DNA from: Mantis religiosa
Lineage: Eukaryota; Arthropoda; Insecta; Mantodea; Mantidae
Reading direction: 5' to 3'
DNA length: 64,000 bases
Assembly: GCA_030765055.1 (NCBI GenBank)
Contig: CM060950.1
Location: 457,747,778 to 457,811,777 of the forward strand
Shown one piece after another: positions 37,061-49,418 of the stretch. The translations under genes were made by a program, and so were the position numbers. The first letter of the stretch is position 1. Each line of letters opens with the position of its first letter. Below the pieces are notes generated by a model. That model ran no database searches. It saw only the letters and a program-made list of their open reading frames with translations, and was not told the origin of the DNA.

Positions 37061-38627
37061 GTATTAATGCAGCAGATCCAAACAAGCTGACTTCACTATC
37101 CGGGCTGAATGTCCAGAAAACATATGGAGTAAATGCAGAGTGCATTTGCAAAGTGGAAGTGATAAACAGTGCAAATGGTAGAGAAGAGGGGGTATTCTCA
37201 GAAATGATGGTTGGTGGGGTGAATAAAAATAGGAAAAATAAAATTGCACTATGGTAAGTACAGAGTAAAACATGTGTGGGAATCAAGGTGATAAAAAAGA
37301 AATGCTTAGTGAAACAAGTGTAAGGATACAAGAGAATAAGGAAAAGCAGAGTAAAACAAATGTGAGAATACAAGGGATTACAAATGGTGTGAGAATTAGG
37401 CATAGGATATCAAGATATAGGGGCTATAAACAAGGTAAAATTATGGCTATTATGAGTAAATTATAGAAAGGAAAGAATAGAATTCGCCCTTGAAGGTAGA
37501 GGAAAGGATATGAGCAAATGTGATACGACTGTTCAAAGTGCAGAAATGGAAGAATGGGGTTGTGAAAAGTAGAGGACAGTATTTAAAAAGTGTGATAGGT
37601 AACAGGCACAAGGATTAAAAAGGCGACTATTGAAGTTAAATAATTTTAACAGGGAAAAGGGATGCAAGAAAAGTGGTGATGTGCAAGCGTAAATTATTGA
37701 AAAGTAAGGTTAAGTGAATCCAGATCCAGTAAAGAATTAGTAGATAATATAAAGTTGAAGCAAGTTGTATTAATTAACAGGGATATACAAAAAATTGGCA
37801 AATAGCAAAAACTAGCACAGGATAGAAGAGTAAAAGGAAAGCATTTACCATTATACAGCAAAAACGTATAAAGTATCTAATTGTATTGGAGGACTACCCT
37901 ATTAGCAAAGGGGCCAGAGCCCAACTCAGGGGTGGCTCAGTACGTATTTGATTTAAATGAATGAATGAATTCCTGTATTACCTTTAAATGGAACATAGGG
38001 TCTTCTGAACTGTACAACATTGAAGCCCATTGGCAATGGTTGGAGGATCAGAAGTTTCCTGATGAGAGAGATTTCAGGATGAGTGATCAGCCCAATGCTG
38101 AAAGTGAAAGTATGAGAGAGATGAGGTAATAGGAAAGATAATGATGGAGCAATCAGTGGAATGCTCACAGGGAAACCGGAGGACCTGGAGAACACCTGCC
38201 CCAGCGCCATGTTGTCCATCATAAATCTCACTTTGCAGTCACCTGTGATCGTACCCAAATCCCCTTGGAGAGAGCTGAGTGGTCTAAATACTCGGACATG
38301 GCCCGGCCATGTATTTGATTTTGTACTTAAAAATTATACCATATCCCACCTATAAAAGCTAAATTGTATCAGAAGCTTTCACCTTCTGGAATAATTGTAC
38401 ATATGCAACAACATTAACTTGTTTTGAGTTGGTTAATAAATTTGGGTTTATCATTTAAGTGTAAAAAATAAAATTTACTTCTGTTTTACATTATGTTGCC
38501 CTTAAGAGCATTGTTTTGTAGAACATAGTTTACTAGTGTAAGCATAACCAATTTCAATTAATGTAATGATCCTCAATGTTCAAAACCTTGGATTTATTAG
38601 TTAAGAAAGCTGAATGTTATTTTACAG
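37061..38627. other. Intron, right part: unassigned repeats
   Basis: A purine-rich stretch (37250-37860) ends with a block containing GGGGTGGCTCAG and an ATGA-type tail near 37960. A segment at 37953-38258, open on the minus strand, looks like a common insect repeat rather than a gene. Confidence 0.45.
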
Positions 38628-38767
38628 GAAGATGTTGATCGTGTGAACAATATGCTGTGTTCCATTCTAGAATGTCGCTCCGATGAGCAAGGAAATAATC
38701 ATCTTCCAGAAATGATAGAAAATGAGATGAAAATATTCTTTCTCTATCAACTGGGACTTGCTCCTGA
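38628..38767 (+). CDS. Host gene penultimate exon
   Basis: 140 bases between a good acceptor (TGTTATTTTACAG) and a consensus donor (CCTGA/GTAAGTAGG). The open frame encodes EDVDRVNNMLCSILECRSDE, continues through HLPEMIENEMKIFFLYQLGL and ends LAP plus two bases of a Glu codon. It starts in phase 0, matching the exon at 30158, and ends needing one base, which the exon at 53841 supplies. The stretch is acidic and helical. No family match is recognised. Confidence 0.75.
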
Positions 38768-39349
38768 GTAAGTAGGATCTTTGTAGATATTTAATAAATG
38801 ACAGGTTTTGAAATCTGTACATACAGCAAAATCAAAACCAAATGTTTTGTTGTCATTTACAGTTTTCCATAAATATCATAACTGGGTGGTTCTAATAAAT
38901 GTGAGTGTGTTAAAAGTGGCCCAATGCTTACTGTGATGTTCATAACAATCCAAAAGCTTATTTACTGAACAGTATCCTCCGATATGACTTAACGTTGGAG
39001 GATGTAAAATTAAAAAGAAAATGAAATTTTGGGCATGGATTCAAGAAAAAGGCAGGAATGACCAAATACCTGATAACACTGGTTCATATCAGGTATTATT
39101 ATAAAGACTGTCAAACATAGCTTACCTGTTCAGCAATATTCTGCATCCATAATACTGCACGATCGACAGTTGGAGCATATCTGGAAAATGAGATTGAATA
39201 GTGAGCAGCTATGTCCCTGATAAGCATGGTCTTTCAAATATCCTAACAACTAGTCACATTGTCAAGTGTTGCTTGGAACACATGTGGTAAAATGGAAGTG
39301 TATAGCAATTAGATATGTCATTCATATACAAGTTTATGGATAACAAGTA
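38768..39349. other. Intron start: isolated SINE-1 tail, otherwise nothing recognised
   Basis: Contains an isolated SINE-1 tail at 38975-39010 (ATATGACTTAACGTTGGAGG). Confidence 0.6.
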
Positions 39350-39620
39350 TTAGGTCAATGTAAGGTTCAGGTAAAGGTTAGAAACAGGCTAAAGCAGCTG
39401 AGATTTCAACTACAGATTCACGTCTAAGAAGTTAACCTGCTTTGGATCAGCCATGTATAACCTAAAGTTATGATGACTAAAATAGCTGAGATTTGAACCA
39501 AAGATCTGCAGCTTTTTAGTTAAACAGCATTATGTAAATGCAATGTATAGGCTGAATTTAGAATCAGACTGAAGTAGCTGAGACCTGAATCAGAGATCTA
39601 CCACTTTCTATTTAAGTAGC
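39350..39620. repeat. SINE-2-derived minisatellite, about three 90-bp units
   Basis: Units carry AGAATCAGACTGAAGTAGCT, GAGATTTGAACCAAAGATCT and TAGTTAAACAGCATTA. The first two blocks match the antisense tRNA-like part of SINE family 2. Confidence 0.75.
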
Positions 39621-40080
39621 ACATTTTCTTAATTACTATAAAGCCTTCAATTGCGTTTATTTAATAAGTTACAAAGTTATGGAATCAGAGATATTGTTGT
39701 AAAATGTTTAGACATTTAAGATAGAAAACAAGGATCTGAAATTAGATCTCTTAGCAGGGAGGATAACATAGAATCTTGCATATCACTACTAAAGACCAAA
39801 TACTGGTTATCATGGGGTTCAATTCTTGGTTCCATATTTTATTGCATATCAATGCTCTAAAAGTACCTCTTAAAATACAGGATAAAAAATTATATTATAT
39901 TGATGATATGGCTATTCCCATTTCTGCAGAAGCTTTAGAGCAAACAAATATTAAATGTAAAAATGTTGCACAAATCCTAGAAAGTTATTTTTATCCATTA
40001 ACTCAATCCAAATTTCAAAATCACATCATTTTTCTTTTTCTGCTGAATAGAAATAATTAGCAGAGCATATTCATAGCACC
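39605..40080 (+). pseudogene. LINE reverse-transcriptase fragment (Jockey/R1-like)
   Basis: Broken frames give the RT palm of a non-LTR element. A KAFNCV block near 39640 corresponds to the usual SKAFDCV (catalytic Asp replaced by Asn). SYGIRDIVVKCL follows, then SWGSILGSILLHINALK near 39820 (usual PQGSILGPLLF) and LYYIDDMAIPIS near 39895 (usual LYADDT). The two Asp of motif C remain, but stops and shifts interrupt the rest. It is a short dead fragment whose ends were not found; it may come from the type of LINE that mobilises the SINEs here. Confidence 0.7.
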
Positions 40081-41693
40081 AGGAGCTCAAACTTGATTTG
40101 TGATGGACAAAGAAAGCAGAAGCCAGAAATAATGCAGTTGTTGGAGAATAATCTTTATCCCTGCATTATAACCCTAGCGCTTTATATGGAGATAACACTA
40201 GAAAGAACAGCAATCAATCCTGTGCAGTTGGAGAAGGAAAATCTGCATGCAATAATAAATTACAGTATAGTATTATACTCTCATATATAAGCTATGTATG
40301 TTACAGCACTCTTCCAATTTCTCAATGCTTATGCTGAGAGAAATACTCCAACCAGTAACTGAGCTACTCAGATACACTTGTTAATGAAGCGGTATAGTCC
40401 TAGCAGAAAAATGCCCATGCAATATACCTGTCTGAAATAGTTGTGCAAATCTGTTTGTACTGATGCATGCATAATTGCTGCTATTGTAGGAGCACTTTTT
40501 TCCTGAACATAAAAATTTTGAATCGTTCTTCTAACGGCAGATTTGTTCCTCCGTTTGGAATGCTGTGCATTTTACCTGTAGTTTAAAGAATGTGCTCTGA
40601 TTTTCATTTTGTTTGCATTGTTTAACAATTTTCACTGTCTTTCTGACATTGCTGTGTCATCTGATAGGCACTTTAGCCTTTCGAAACTTCTTGAAAAATC
40701 TTCAGATGTAACCCTTTGCTTTTGGATTCTTTCTTCATGTATGCTATTAAATGTGAGACAATTTCTTCAATATGACTAATGTTGAGATCATAATTTACAA
40801 GACATGTTCATTGCATAATTAATTAATGCAATGATCAATGTGTGAATTTGTGCTACTCACTCCCGAAAGCTCAAATTACTGGTATGTCTTCAATAGCATG
40901 CTGCACAAAAAAAAATGTTAATTAGGAATTACTATGACTCAGATGCAAACGGCACCACTACCTTCCCTCCCCACCTACAATGTGTGATTTCATTATGCAG
41001 TATTATATCAGCTGGTGAAAAAGACAAAAACCGCTCTTACAGTCAAGGCCAGCAGCAAAGTATGATTGTATTGTTACTTTCCTGGAATGCAGTGGTCAGA
41101 ATCAATGAACATGTGTTTCCAGAATATTTTTATCTCAACTTTCCAGATGAAAAAACAAATAAACAACTTAGGTACAGTATTTTTAAATTGGACATATGTT
41201 TATCCACTTTAAATCTGAATCCTCAGTATTCTGGACCCTGCTATTTCAGGCTACTACTGCATTACACAGAGCTTTAAATACAAAGTTATTAGGCACTTTT
41301 AGTGATAATTTCTTGATTATAATGCTCATTAAGGTAATTTATTTCCATGCTCAAGATGACCATATTTCTGTTACATGAACTCTTAATATGTTAACTTTTC
41401 AAATTGGTACTACAAACGTATATTTCACTTACTTTTAGAATATGGAATAATGTTAGGTGCATATGTTATTTAAATGATATTTTATGCATATCTTCTGCTA
41501 AAGAAAATAGATGTAAGTATTTTATCAGGACTAAATATCTTCCAATATTGCAGACCGCACTTTAAACAACTTAAAATGCATCCACTGTTTGGAACTGTCA
41601 CCGTGGCAGCCAATAGCATAAAGGAGTTAAGTGCAAGTAAACTCATTCTACAACCTTTGTTGTATGCCCAACACGTGGAGCAAAATATGAAAC
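40081..41693. other. Intron: no gene recognised
   Basis: Open but unrecognised frames at 40093-40290, 40915-41277 and 41474-41698. None has splice signals or a family match that would support a gene. Confidence 0.5.
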
Positions 41694-41699
41694 ATTAAA

Positions 41700-42170
41700 G
41701 GACAGCCACAGTTAACACCAGCAAGCTGGAAGTATGCACCTCATCCGTGCCATGGCAGTGGTAAATCCCTCCTGTAAATTAATAAGATTAGTATTAGGAT
41801 TACTAAGGAGGAGATTTGGCACCAAGTCCTGTGGTTAATTATACCTATGCCCCAAGTGGGGCATTGCTGGTAGGAAGGATGAGGCAAGAGGAGATAGAGG
41901 GCAGCCAACCCAAGGAGTCACAACAGCTCAGAGACACCTGCCAACACCTCTAACCTGAAAGAGACCACCTGATGAGAGATGTGAAATGATAATGGAGATG
42001 AAATGGAGGGACAGGACATTTGGGGGATGTAGTTAACCTACCCAGTATTCATCTAGCGACACAGGAATACCCCCAAGCAAAACCATGGGTCAGGCAGGTA
42101 GCTCATGACAGTCAAACCCGGGTCTCCAGAATGTGGACTGCGGAGAAAACCACCTGAGCTATCCCATTCT
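41700..42170 (-). mobile_element. SINE family 3 (long tRNA-derived element)
   Basis: The reverse complement starts with a tRNA-like head: GATAGCTCAGGTGGTTTTC as A box, and CCCGGGTTTGACTGTC as B box about 35 bases on. A GC-richer body of about 400 bases ends near the poly-purine-free left edge. The short direct repeat ATTAAA lies at 41694-41699 and 42171-42176. Confidence 0.65.
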
Positions 42171-42176
42171 ATTAAA

Positions 42177-43887
42177 TAAAGTGTGAGTTAACCCACTTTT
42201 GATACCACTGACCAAATTGAGATGAAAGTGAGCTTAACTTCTTTATTTGTCGCTAGGTGTTTAGCCAAATATTAAGAATAACTTTACTTTACACAAATAT
42301 ACAGGTTGTCGACTTCAGTCAAATATTTCACTATGTCTCTGCTGCATGCATCAACTTGCATGGCTCGAGCTCCTTGAAGTTTATCACTCTGAAACAAATT
42401 CTTTTATACTACACAACTGTTTCACAACTCTAATGATCAGTGGTAAACTCATTATTACCAACTAAACTGAACTGACTTTTTCTCCATTTTTTATATAGCA
42501 TTGTCAGTCATGGAAGGCATTTTCTGTATAATACCAAAATACCTTTAGTCAAACTAATTGAATATTGTCATTATTGAATCTCCTACATTTCTGGAAATTG
42601 AATGTTCTGGAAACATACAGTGTGCACTTCAAAGGGGCATAAATGTACTTCCAGCTTCATGACATCGACCTAGACTCTCCTTAAATGTTTCATTATTTGT
42701 TCCTCTCAGTGGCCAGTCAACAAATAGATGGAATGGGCTGACTCACACTTAATTCCTTAACCGTAGAAATTTACAGCTGCCATGACACATTTTTCCAGCT
42801 CCACTAGGTTGGTGGAATGGAATGAATTATATCCTATTCCTTTATGGATTGAATTTACTTCCACCATTACACTATATATAATGCTTTTTTCTGGGTACGT
42901 CATAAGGTTTAGATAATCCCATTAACTAAGGAATTATGTCCACAGATATTTTACCGTAGACAAAACAACTGTTTTCTAAATTCATAGAGTGGTACATTTG
43001 TAAATAAATATATCATTCGTTAACTCACTAGGAACTGATCTAAACGAAACGCCTAATGGGTACACAGGTTTAAAAAGGGCTCAAAAATGATTTGTTAACA
43101 CATTTAATTTATGTTTCTGAAGAGTTATTAAACAATAGCAATAGATATCAACCTGGTTGTTTCTTTACCCTGAATTTAGTGATACATATTGCCATTTTGG
43201 TAAGATAGTGCTGTGTGTATAATTTATATCTTATTATTTATATCATATTACATGGCAAAGCATTGAGCTGTATGGGAAAATATGTGAAACAGCAGAGTTG
43301 TTTACAGAAGCCTATCACACATACACTGTCAGACATTGTATGTACACTCTGTTCAGATGCATCAAGTTTTCTGTACAGCAACGTGTCATTCATCAGTCAA
43401 TAAAAGAAATCATTTATTACATGAATAATAATGTGACAAGGAGAAAGAAGAGATCAAGAAAATCCCTTTGTGTCAGTTGACAAAATGTGCAGCTGCAATG
43501 ATAATATACATTTTTGAATAACAACTGGCTAACCTTTCATATCAGACACAAAGCTCCCAAGTGCTCTATTTGGGTTTTGTGGCTTACTGTATACCAGATT
43601 ACTAATATTTTGCTCTTTTATTAAACAAGATAACAAGTGAATGCAGTGCTGTTCAATATGTCTCAATGTTCTGCTATGTAGTATATGATATGTCTTATAT
43701 TAATAAGCTGTGTATAATACTGTTATAATTGTCACTCCTATTGTAATTGTTATATATCAGCTTGAACATTCAGATGTGATCTTCAGTAGACCTTTCTGTA
43801 CTTTCACTATATTGTATGACTGATAAATTAACAATAACAATAATGACGATGATAATGTATATGATGTATATGTTGATATGATGTTGA
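42177..43887. other. Intron: no gene recognised
   Basis: AT-rich, stop-rich sequence, ending in a small GATGCTGCTGATGAT microsatellite that became the SINE-1 target. Confidence 0.55.
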
Positions 43888-43904
43888 TGCTGCTGATGAT
43901 GATG

Positions 43905-44152
43905 TTTTTTTCTTTTTTTGTAACTTACGTCCTCCAACGTTAAGTCATATCGGACGGTGAATGAATTGGGTGAAATGATGCTCAAATGGGTCCATGATCC
44001 AAGGAGCTTAGAGCTACCTGACATTCGTCTTGAAGGATATGGGAAAACCCCGGAAAAAACCTTATCCAGGTAACTCACCCTGACCGAGATTCCAACTCGG
44101 GACCTCTTGAATGTGAGGCACACATGCTACCATCTACGCTACCGAGGCGGCC
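43905..44152 (-). mobile_element. SINE family 1, copy e, inserted into a microsatellite
   Basis: Antisense copy with a T-rich tail at the left (43905-43919) and tRNA-like head at the right (GCTACCGAGGCGGCC). The 17-base direct repeat TGCTGCTGATGATGATG lies at 43888-43904 and at 44165-44181, so the target was a CTG/GAT microsatellite. Confidence 0.88.
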
Positions 44153-44465
<313 letters not shown>

Positions 44466-44486
44466 TTAGCATTATGTTAGAGCTAT

Positions 44487-45255
44487 GTATAGGTTAAAAT
44501 TAGAATCAGAGTGAAATGTCTGGGATTTGAACCTTAAGATCTCAGGTTTGTAGTTACTGCATTTCTTTTTTAATTTACATCCGCAAATATTGTGTAATAT
44601 TGGACAAAATGGGGAAATGATGCTCAAGAAAGTCCTGGGTTCATAGAGCTTAGATATTCACAACATTCATCTTTCAGCATAGGGGCCAACCCGAGGCAAA
44701 TCCATTTACAGATAATTTACTCCAACCAAAATTTGAACTCAGGAACTCTGGAACATGAGGTAGACATGCTACTGCTTATGCTACAGAGACAAGCGATCTT
44801 GCATTAAGTCAATCTCATGTATAAGCTAAATTTAGCTTTAAATGAGATAACTGAGTTTTGAGTTAGAGATGTTTGTAGTTAATCAGCATTAGGTCTACTA
44901 TGCCCTATGTATGTTAAACGTAGAATCAGATTGAAATAGCTAAGACTTGAACCACAGATCTACCACTATGTAAAAAACAGCATTAGTTTGTATCATATAC
45001 CGGCTAAAGTTAGAATCAGACAGAAATAGCTGAGATTTCAACCTGAGATCTACAGGTTTGTACTTCATCAGCATTAATCAATATCAGGCATGTAGATGCT
45101 AAAGTTAGAATCAGACTGAAGTACCTGAGATTTTAAGCATCATTTACATCTTTGTAGTTAACTAGCATAAAGATGCGGTCATTTGTAGGCTAAAGTTAGA
45201 GTCAGAGTGAAATATCTGACATAATCTCAGATCTACAGCTTTGTATTTAATCCCC
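44487..45255. repeat. SINE-2-derived minisatellite array, about six 90-bp units
   Basis: Units begin AGGCTAAAGTTAGAATCAGA, continue with GAGATTTGAACC and AGATCTACAG, and end TAGTTAACCAGCATTA. One unit lies left (44487-44563) and about five right (44821-45255) of an inserted SINE-1. Confidence 0.85.
44564..44799 (-). mobile_element. SINE family 1, copy f (old), inside the minisatellite
   Basis: Strongly diverged antisense copy still recognisable by TTTACATCCGCAAAT, GGGTTCATAGAGCTTAGA and AACATTCATCTTTCAGCATA. TGCATT flanks it at 44558-44563 and 44800-44805, splitting the array. Confidence 0.75.
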
Positions 45256-45321
45256 TGAAAATGTTTCTATTGTGCTCTAGCATTTGAAAGTGACAGTGAG
45301 TGTAAACAAGTGTGGCTACTA

Positions 45322-46126
45322 TGAAGGAAGTTAGTAACAGTGACATCCACATTACTTGAAAAAATTATTTGATATTTTGATGACATCTTTGCAATTGCTC
45401 CAAATAGACATTTAGATGATAATTTGAAACTATTTATTCTGCAGAAAAAAGAGCTCAATTTTGCAATTGAAGTCAGTGGACAGCTCTCTTTCTTGGATCT
45501 AAATATCATCAGAAATACCACAAAAATAAAAATTGGACCATACTGGAAGCCAAAAGTCCGGAAAGTACATAAAAACAATCATAGCTATAATTGAATTATG
45601 CATAAATGCAATAATAAACAATCTTACACAAAGACTATTCAACATACTCATGGATTAAGTAGAACACTACAAGGAACTAAAAGCCATATTTCACATAGCA
45701 TATAAAAGTGGATACAACAAAGTATGGTATTTAGGAGATCTAAAAAGGCTAAGCTAAAGTGTAGCATCAAGGAAGCAACCCATTCACTAAAGTAAAAGAA
45801 AGCAGCAGTATATTCACAGTGTGGATTCATGTATCACCCAAAAACATTTAATAAATTCAAAAAGATCTTTAAAGAACAAAGTATTATCTTGGCAGCTAAA
45901 ATAACAGATCCGGAATATACCAAATAAGTTGTAATTGGTTATAAAAAATGCTGTATAGGGCAAAGTAAGAGAAACCTAAAAAGCAGATTCAAAGAACATG
46001 TTAGGCACATCAAAGTGAGAGTGAAATATAATTGACAGCGTATTTCACTTTTGGAATGAAAACCATGACCTTGACCCAACTCCAAATTTATTCAAAGATG
46101 TGATAAATCATTACAATTGCGCATGA
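45322..46126 (+). mobile_element. Penelope-like retroelement copy B (internally deleted)
   Basis: Starts with the roughly 45-base segment shared with copies A and C (AGTTAGTAACAGTGACATCC), then jumps straight to RT motif C (YFDDIFAIAP near 45374). Degraded thumb and GIY-YIG regions follow (QISC near 45920; CCIGQ for YIG near 45950). It ends where copy C begins and lacks its own 3' tail. The sequence has many stops and shifts and is only partly colinear with copy A. Confidence 0.85.
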
Positions 46127-47568
46127 TTGGAGGAATTCAGTAACAGTGACATCAAAAGTAATTTAAAAGCTATTTGTTCTTGGTTTCTTGACACTTCATC
46201 ATGTCACTTGTATTTTTATATTATTGAGGGATTAGTTTCAGCAGCTGCTGCATCCATTTTCAACTTCTGTTAAACTATCATCTGTCATCGTCTGCTCTGT
46301 TCTCCATGGCGGTGAAACAATGAACTTCTTTGTCAAATTAACTGCTGGTGGGATTTCAAAGTGCAATACTTGGTCCTTAATTTTCCATATGAAAATAGTA
46401 AACCTGAAAAGCAGCAGAGAAAATAGCGTCAAAAGCATAGAAGAATAAACATTACTAAAATAGAAATAGTTTAGTTTCTGAGTTTAAAAATGAAGAGAAA
46501 GCAGCAAAACTAAAACACTAACTTAAAAACATTTGCAGAAAAGTAAATATTTTTGAAAACTAAACCAAAAAACCAAGCATAACCTAAATGATCATCCAAA
46601 CAATGTAGTTAACTTATCGAACCAAACATTCATAAAGCTAGAGTTGCATACCTATGCACAATTGAGGATCAAAACCATGTGTAGACTAATAATAACCAAG
46701 TTGAAGACTCTATTGCTGACATACAAATCGCCTCACAAACATTAAATGAAGAAAATAAAAACATAGTAACAAACAAATGCTCCAAAATAGTAGAACAAAT
46801 TAATAATGAAAAGAAAATTAACCAAAACAACTACAATATGAAAGCCCTTAAAAAGAAACCAGTTATTTGCACTAAACCAGACAAACGGAATGAAACAGTA
46901 ATTTTGGAAAAAGCAGAATACACAAAGAAGATGGTAGATCTGGTAAAGGGCATAATTACCAGTAAGTGGAAACCAAACATTACAGTACTGCATTGAATCC
47001 ACAGATAAAACTTTAAAAGACAGCAAAATAATCAACAAGAAAGAATTTCACAAAATTAGAGTAGATAATCCAATATTGTCAAGAATATATGGGCTACCAA
47101 AAAGTCATAAAACCGGAAGACCCATGAGACCTATCACTAGTGGCATAAATACCCCCATATATAAATTAATCAAGTAGTTATTAAATAAATTAAATAGCTT
47201 CCCAAAGTTTGAAAGTGCAGATTTAAACTCTCTTTAGACATAGTAGAAAAAGTTATTCAAATTTAGACAAAAATGACAGCCTGGTTTCATTTGATGTCAC
47301 ATAATTAACCCAGGCTTACCAACAGAAAAATTACAGATGCTATTAGAAAAGATGGCTAACTGCAGTGCAAATGGAAACAGCAGAAGCAGAAGTATACATT
47401 TCAAAATTATGCACTGAACAAAACTTCTTTAATGGGAAATACAAGCAGAAATCAGGGTTATCAATGGGCAATCCACTTGCACTATTTTTGGCAAATTTAT
47501 TTATTATTGCATTTGAAACACAAATTAAAAGGGCCTTTCCATGGATATTCAAGGTTTGGTATATATAT

Positions 47569-48053
47569 TGTCACCCAACCGTCGGAACACCCTATAGAGT
47601 GGGCAAGCAGGAGACGGTCGGCGTTCGCCCCGCCCCCTCGTTTGTCTTATAGCGTTAAGGAGGGATGGCTGGGACAAAAAAAAAAACACCACTGCGCCGT
47701 CTCTTTCTGTTCCACCTGTGTTCTCGAACTTACGGGATATTTCATCTAATCGAGAACCTTCCAGACCCTATATAAGCAACACGTCGTGCAAGAGGAGTGA
47801 GTCAGTTCTTGGCGTAAGAGTCAGTGCTTGACGAGCTAGCGGACGGACAAGAAGACTGCGTGCGTGCAACGGAAGAATTTACGTAATTGTGAGCGTACAG
47901 TGGAACTTTAACGGACGAACTGGCGAACTGTAATTGTGTGCATTACGTAATTCTGTGTAATTGGCAAGTGTTTAACTGTAAGTCGGTGGAAATAAAGAAC
48001 ATTGTAGAGTTTGTGTAATTTGACTTTTTACTTCACGAACCCACAAAGTTACA
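47569..48053 (+). repeat. Gypsy 5' LTR (485 bp)
   Basis: TGTCACCC to AGTTACA. Contains a TATA-like CCCTATATAAGCAAC near 47765 and AATAAAG near 47993, suitable as promoter and polyadenylation signals. Confidence 0.95.
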
Positions 48054-48054
48054 C

Positions 48055-48072
48055 TGGTGTCAGGAAGCGGGA
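48055..48072 (+). promoter_or_regulatory. Primer-binding site, probably tRNA-Leu
   Basis: TGGTGTCAGGAAGCGGGA one base after the LTR. The first 11 bases match the complement of the 3' end of a leucine tRNA ending TCCTGACACCA; the rest is imperfect. Confidence 0.75.
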
Positions 48073-48116
48073 CGATAACACCACCGAATATTATGGCCAT
48101 GTAATCGGCATTGGAA

Positions 48117-49418
48117 ATGCTTTTGGCGAAGATGAACAAGTTAACAACAAAAACGGAAGCGGCAAATACCAACCTGGCCGCGGAACTGAAGCAAATGAAG
48201 ACGGCCAACGACAACATCACCGAGAAGATGGAAGAAATGAAGGCCGAAATAACAGCGAAGACGGAAGAAATAAAGACCGAATTGACCACACAAATGAGGG
48301 CAGCGAACGACAGTCTGGCCACGGAAATGAAGGAGGTGAACGAGGTCCTCGCCGCCAAATTTGAGGAACAGTTGGCCGGCGTGAGGGATGACGTCACGAA
48401 AATGTCCAAGCGGATGGGTCAAGTAGACGACCGCCTTAATGACTTAGAGGAAAAGGCCGACAATAACGCCAAGACCCTGAACGCCGTGGTGGAAGACGTC
48501 GAAGACCTTGCGAACCACGTAAACAACCTGGAGGGAAAGGCCGACAGCAGCGTCAAGTCCCTGAACGCCATGGTGGAGGACGTCGTCGGCAGGAGACTGA
48601 AGAATTTGAAGGCCGACGCACCGGGACGCGACACAACATCGGCGCGCGTCAAACCTCCGAAATATGACGGCGCGTCAACATTCGAGGTCTTCCACCGCCA
48701 GTTCGACACAGTGGCCAAGCACAACAGATGGTCACCAGAGGAGGAGGCCACACAGTTAATAGCCAGCCTCCAGGGACGGGCCTCGGAAATCCTAAACGCG
48801 GTGCAGACGACGGCGGCGCCCAAGGACATCTGGGGGGCCCTGGAGAATCGCTTCGGGAACCACCGCTTAGCCGCAGCATACCGCAGCCAGCTAAAGGCAA
48901 GGTCGCAGCAGCCGGTGGAGACGCTGCAGGAGTTCGCCATAGCGATTGAGCAGCTGGCCAGCAAGGCCTTGGTTGACCTGCCACTGGAGTTCGTATCCCG
49001 GGAAGCCGCCTACAACTTTGTCGACGGGGTACGGGACACGGAGATTCGTCAGCGCCTAATGCTCGGCGATTATAAAACCATCCACGAGGCGCTGACAGCG
49101 GTATTAAGGATGGAGTTGGCCAAAGTAACAGATATCCCGACTTCGAGAAAGAGGAGTGTCCGCTACGCCGGAGACAGAAGACCACCTGAGGGACGCCGGC
49201 GAACACCTAGTGGCCTGTGTTGGGGGTGTGGACAGACCGGACACCTGCAGAGATACTGCCCACACCAGGAAGAGCAGCCGGAAGAACGAGTAAGGCCCGG
49301 CGTGGAGAGGGGGACGTCGGCGCCATTACCACCATCCCCTCGAGTGACACTGCGCGCGGTCAGCCGGCGTATGGATGACAGCCTCATCGCGGACGGTTGG
49401 GTGAGAGGGAAGCCGTGA
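48117..49418 (+). CDS. gag: Gypsy gag protein
   Basis: Open frame of 433 codons from the ATG at 48117, the first in this frame after the primer site (a TTG at 48111 is an alternative only in theory). Residues about 1-130 are a long charged heptad-like coiled coil rich in Lys, Glu and Ala. The middle (about 180-330) is a retrotransposon gag domain (KYDGASTFEVFHRQFDTVAK, later ALENRFGNHRLAAAYRSQLK). A zinc knuckle CWGCGQTGHLQRYC (C-x2-C-x4-H-x4-C, residues about 368-381) precedes a basic, Pro-rich end. The protein would form the particle that packages the element's RNA. The frame is undamaged and stops at TGA 49416-49418, directly followed in the same frame by the protease. Confidence 0.93.
   Translation: MLLAKMNKLTTKTEAANTNLAAELKQMKTANDNITEKMEEMKAEITAKTEEIKTELTTQMRAANDSLATEMKEVNEVLAAKFEEQLAGVRDDVTKMSKRMGQVDDRLNDLEEKADNNAKTLNAVVEDVEDLANHVNNLEGKADSSVKSLNAMVEDVVGRRLKNLKADAPGRDTTSARVKPPKYDGASTFEVFHRQFDTVAKHNRWSPEEEATQLIASLQGRASEILNAVQTTAAPKDIWGALENRFGNHRLAAAYRSQLKARSQQPVETLQEFAIAIEQLASKALVDLPLEFVSREAAYNFVDGVRDTEIRQRLMLGDYKTIHEALTAVLRMELAKVTDIPTSRKRSVRYAGDRRPPEGRRRTPSGLCWGCGQTGHLQRYCPHQEEQPEERVRPGVERGTSAPLPPSPRVTLRAVSRRMDDSLIADGWVRGKP

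Noticed and set aside
41960..41985. CTGATGAG followed by GAAA in SINE family 3
   Set aside because: Only six bases separate the blocks, too few for stem II; chance match.
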